DNA of 34,539 bases from Pirellulaceae bacterium (GTDB taxonomy: Bacteria; Planctomycetota; Planctomycetia; Pirellulales; Thermoguttaceae), in assembly GCA_012744395.1 (NCBI GenBank), contig JAAYCB010000389.1, forward strand, positions 1 through 34,539, given 5' to 3'. Shown one piece after another: positions 32,588 to 34,539 of this stretch. How positions within the stretch are numbered: the stretch's first letter is position 1; every line of letters starts with the position of its first letter. Under the pieces are notes generated by a model, which saw nothing but the letters and a program-made list of their open reading frames with translations, was not told the origin of the DNA and did not search any database. Made by a program: the position numbers and the translations under genes.

Positions 32588-34462
32588 ATGGCCGAGTCGA
32601 CTGTCAAATACGATCTGAACTGGCAGACGGAATACCAGGAAATGGTGATGAGTCCGGAAGAGGCCGTGGCCGAGATCCATCCCGGCAAGCGCGTGTTCAT
32701 CGGCACCGGCTGCGCTCAGCCGGTCCAGCTTGTCAAAGCGCTGACAGCCAGGGCGAACAAGCTGCCGGATACGGAAATCGTCCACCTGCTCACGCACGGG
32801 GAAGCGCCCTACGCCGACAAAGCGCTGGCGGCCTCGTTCCGGATCAACAGCTTCTTCATCGCCGAGAATGTCCGCGACATCATCCAGGAGGGGCTCGGCG
32901 ATTACACGCCGCTGTTCCTGTCGGACATTCCGCGGCTGTTCTCCACGGGGCAGCTGCCGCTGGACGTGGCCTTGATCCAGGTCACCCCGCCCGATGAGCG
33001 GGGGATGTGTAGCCTGGGCGTTTCGGTCGACGTCGTCAAGAGCGCGGCGGAGAACGCCGTCCTGGTGATCGCCCAGGTCAACCCGCGGATGCCCCGCACG
33101 ATGGGCGACTCCTGCCTCCACGTGCACGACCTGGACATCCTCGTGCCGGTCGACGAGCCGATCCTTGAGTTCCAGGCGCCGGAGCCCGACGAGGTCACGC
33201 GGCAGATCGGCGAGAACATCGCCGCCCTGATCGACGACGGCTCGACGGTTGAATTTGGCATTGGGCGAATCCCCCAGGCCGTCGCGGAGTTCCTCAAGCA
33301 CAAGCGCGACCTGGGCATCCACACCGAAATGTTCAGCGACACGATGGTCGACCTGGTCGAGTCAGGGGCGGTCACCGGGCGCCGCAAGGCCGTGGACCGC
33401 GGCCGGGTCACCGCCAGCTTCTGCATGGGGACCCGCCGGCTCTACGATTACATCGACGGCAACGAGACGTTCACGTTTTTCCCGACCGAGTACGTCAACG
33501 ACCCGTTCGTGATCAGCAAGCATCCCAAGATGGTGGCGATCAACGTCGCCCTCGAGGTCGACCTGACCGGGCAGGTCTGCTCCGACTCGCTGGGGACGCG
33601 GTTCTATTCCGGGATCGGCGGCCAGGTGGATTTCAATCGCGGGGCGTCGCGTTCGCAGAACGGCCGGGCGATCATCGCGCTGCCGTCAACGACCCACGAC
33701 GGCAAGTCCCGCATCTCCGCGCAGCTCAGCCCCGGCGCGGGCGTGGTCACCACGCGCGGCGACGTGCATTACGTGGTCACCGAATACGGCGTCGCCTACC
33801 TGCACGGCAAAAGCGTCCAGGAGCGCGCCGTCGCGCTGATCGCGATCTCCCACCCCGACCACCGCGAACACCTCCTCCGCGAGGCGATCGCCGCCAAGTA
33901 CGTCCGCCCGGAAATGCAGGAGGTCGGCGGCAAGGTCAGCGTCGGTCCGCCCGAACTGAAGACCAGCCTGCTGCTCAGCGACGGCACGCAGATCAACTTC
34001 CGCCCCGTCCATCCGACGGACATGCCGGGCATGAAGGATCTGCTCTATACACTCTCGCAGGAGACGATCTACTACCGGTTCATGGCGCCGATGAAACAGT
34101 TCCCGCAGGAGAAGATCCAGAACTTCGTGTACATCGACCACCGCAGCGAGGTGGCGATCGTCGGCACGCTGCCCGAGGCGCACGGCGAACAGATCATCGC
34201 CGTCGGCCGCTACTTCCTCAACCCCAAGACGAACCGCGCGGAAGTCGCCTTTGTCGTCCGCGACGTTTGGCAAAACCGGGGCATCGGCACCTTCCTGCTG
34301 AAATACCTCAGCGGAATCGCCAAGCGCCACGGGATCAGCGGTTTCACCGCCGAGGTGCTTCGCGAGAACAAGGCAATGCAGGCGGTCTTCAACCGCGCCA
34401 GTTGCGAGGTCTCCAGCAAGCTCCGCGAGAACGTCTACAGCTACACGCTCAATTTCGCGTGA
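32588..34462 (+). CDS. Acetyl-CoA hydrolase/CoA-transferase fused to a GNAT acetyltransferase domain
   Basis: This encodes 624 residues from the ATG at 32588, with GAGGAG about 9 nt upstream and a one-base gap after the acyl-CoA synthetase gene. Residues about 15-455 form a family I CoA-transferase like acetyl-CoA hydrolase or 4-hydroxybutyrate CoA-transferase. GIHTEMFSD contains Glu247, which I take as the likely glutamate forming the CoA-thioester intermediate. GTRFYSGIGGQVDF and VVTEYGVAYLHGKS are other conserved blocks. Residues about 465-620 are a GNAT domain, with the acetyl-CoA-binding motif WQNRGIGTFLLKYL. The first part would exchange CoA between acetyl-CoA and other acids or hydrolyse it; the second may acetylate a protein or small molecule. 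I recall this fusion from other planctomycetes and deltaproteobacteria but cannot check it here. Confidence 0.93.
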   Translation: MAESTVKYDLNWQTEYQEMVMSPEEAVAEIHPGKRVFIGTGCAQPVQLVKALTARANKLPDTEIVHLLTHGEAPYADKALAASFRINSFFIAENVRDIIQEGLGDYTPLFLSDIPRLFSTGQLPLDVALIQVTPPDERGMCSLGVSVDVVKSAAENAVLVIAQVNPRMPRTMGDSCLHVHDLDILVPVDEPILEFQAPEPDEVTRQIGENIAALIDDGSTVEFGIGRIPQAVAEFLKHKRDLGIHTEMFSDTMVDLVESGAVTGRRKAVDRGRVTASFCMGTRRLYDYIDGNETFTFFPTEYVNDPFVISKHPKMVAINVALEVDLTGQVCSDSLGTRFYSGIGGQVDFNRGASRSQNGRAIIALPSTTHDGKSRISAQLSPGAGVVTTRGDVHYVVTEYGVAYLHGKSVQERAVALIAISHPDHREHLLREAIAAKYVRPEMQEVGGKVSVGPPELKTSLLLSDGTQINFRPVHPTDMPGMKDLLYTLSQETIYYRFMAPMKQFPQEKIQNFVYIDHRSEVAIVGTLPEAHGEQIIAVGRYFLNPKTNRAEVAFVVRDVWQNRGIGTFLLKYLSGIAKRHGISGFTAEVLRENKAMQAVFNRASCEVSSKLRENVYSYTLNFA

Positions 34463-34469
34463 CGGCCGG

Positions 34470-34488
34470 CGTCGCCCCGCGGGCGACG
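34470..34488 (+). terminator. Hairpin after the CoA-transferase gene
   Basis: The arms CGTCGCCC (34470-34477) and GGGCGACG (34481-34488) enclose a 3-nt loop, starting 7 nt after the stop codon. There is no T-tract but the stem is strong and well placed for the 3' end of the cluster transcript. The remaining 50 nt to the window end show nothing recognisable. Confidence 0.5.
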
Positions 34489-34539
34489 GTTGCTGGTTGA
34501 CCGGTGGGCGCGCGTCTGGGTTCCACCCCGCAGGGGGCA

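Overview
The window is GC-rich and densely coded, and its gene content points to a member of the Planctomycetota, probably a Pirellulales-like lineage. The evidence is paralogous secreted sulfatases, Tat-exported Gfo/Idh/MocA and FAD oxidoreductases, a DUF1207-type protein, CocE-type hydrolases and an acetyl-CoA hydrolase/transferase fused to a GNAT domain. This placement is inferred from family knowledge; there is no rRNA or marker gene in the window.

Left region (1-9200, minus strand): a complete RND efflux operon (adaptor, HAE1-type permease, NodT-type outer-membrane lipoprotein), then a DUF1207 protein and a TetR repressor. The efflux promoter and the tetR promoter have the same layout: near-consensus -35 and -10 boxes with a 17-bp spacer filled by related 16-bp palindromes. 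This reads as a single TetR switch repressing its own gene and the pump. An unusual leader of about 380 nt separates the efflux promoter from the first structural gene.

Middle region (9400-24240): a catabolic and secreted set. It holds a Tat-type FAD oxidoreductase, two type I sulfatases, a broken glycoside hydrolase (internal deletion, frameshift and in-frame amber), a CocE/NonD serine hydrolase, a RarD-type permease with a decayed ORF in front of it, an unrecognised exported protein with a secretin-like segment and a coiled coil, a UvrD-family helicase and a Tat-type Gfo/Idh/MocA oxidoreductase.

Right region (24500-34470, plus strand): the most interesting part. It encodes a HydCBA-type [FeFe]-hydrogenase in which the NADH-binding HydB subunit is fused to a complete GltD/NfnB-like FAD-NAD(P)H module. 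Downstream on the same strand are an ADP-forming acyl-CoA synthetase and an acetyl-CoA hydrolase/CoA-transferase fused to a GNAT domain. Together they suggest fermentative energy metabolism: reducing equivalents (NADH, ferredoxin, perhaps NADPH) exchanged with H2, and acetyl-CoA converted to acetate with ATP formation. Small palindromic repeats sit between hydB and hydA, and hydA has no visible ribosome-binding site. The hydA L1 motif reads TSCSPGW rather than TSCCPGW.

Several strong hairpins lie in intergenic spacers (162-201, 2265-2305, 24293-24326, 28487-28612). I saw no CRISPR array, tRNA, rRNA, transposase or attachment site.
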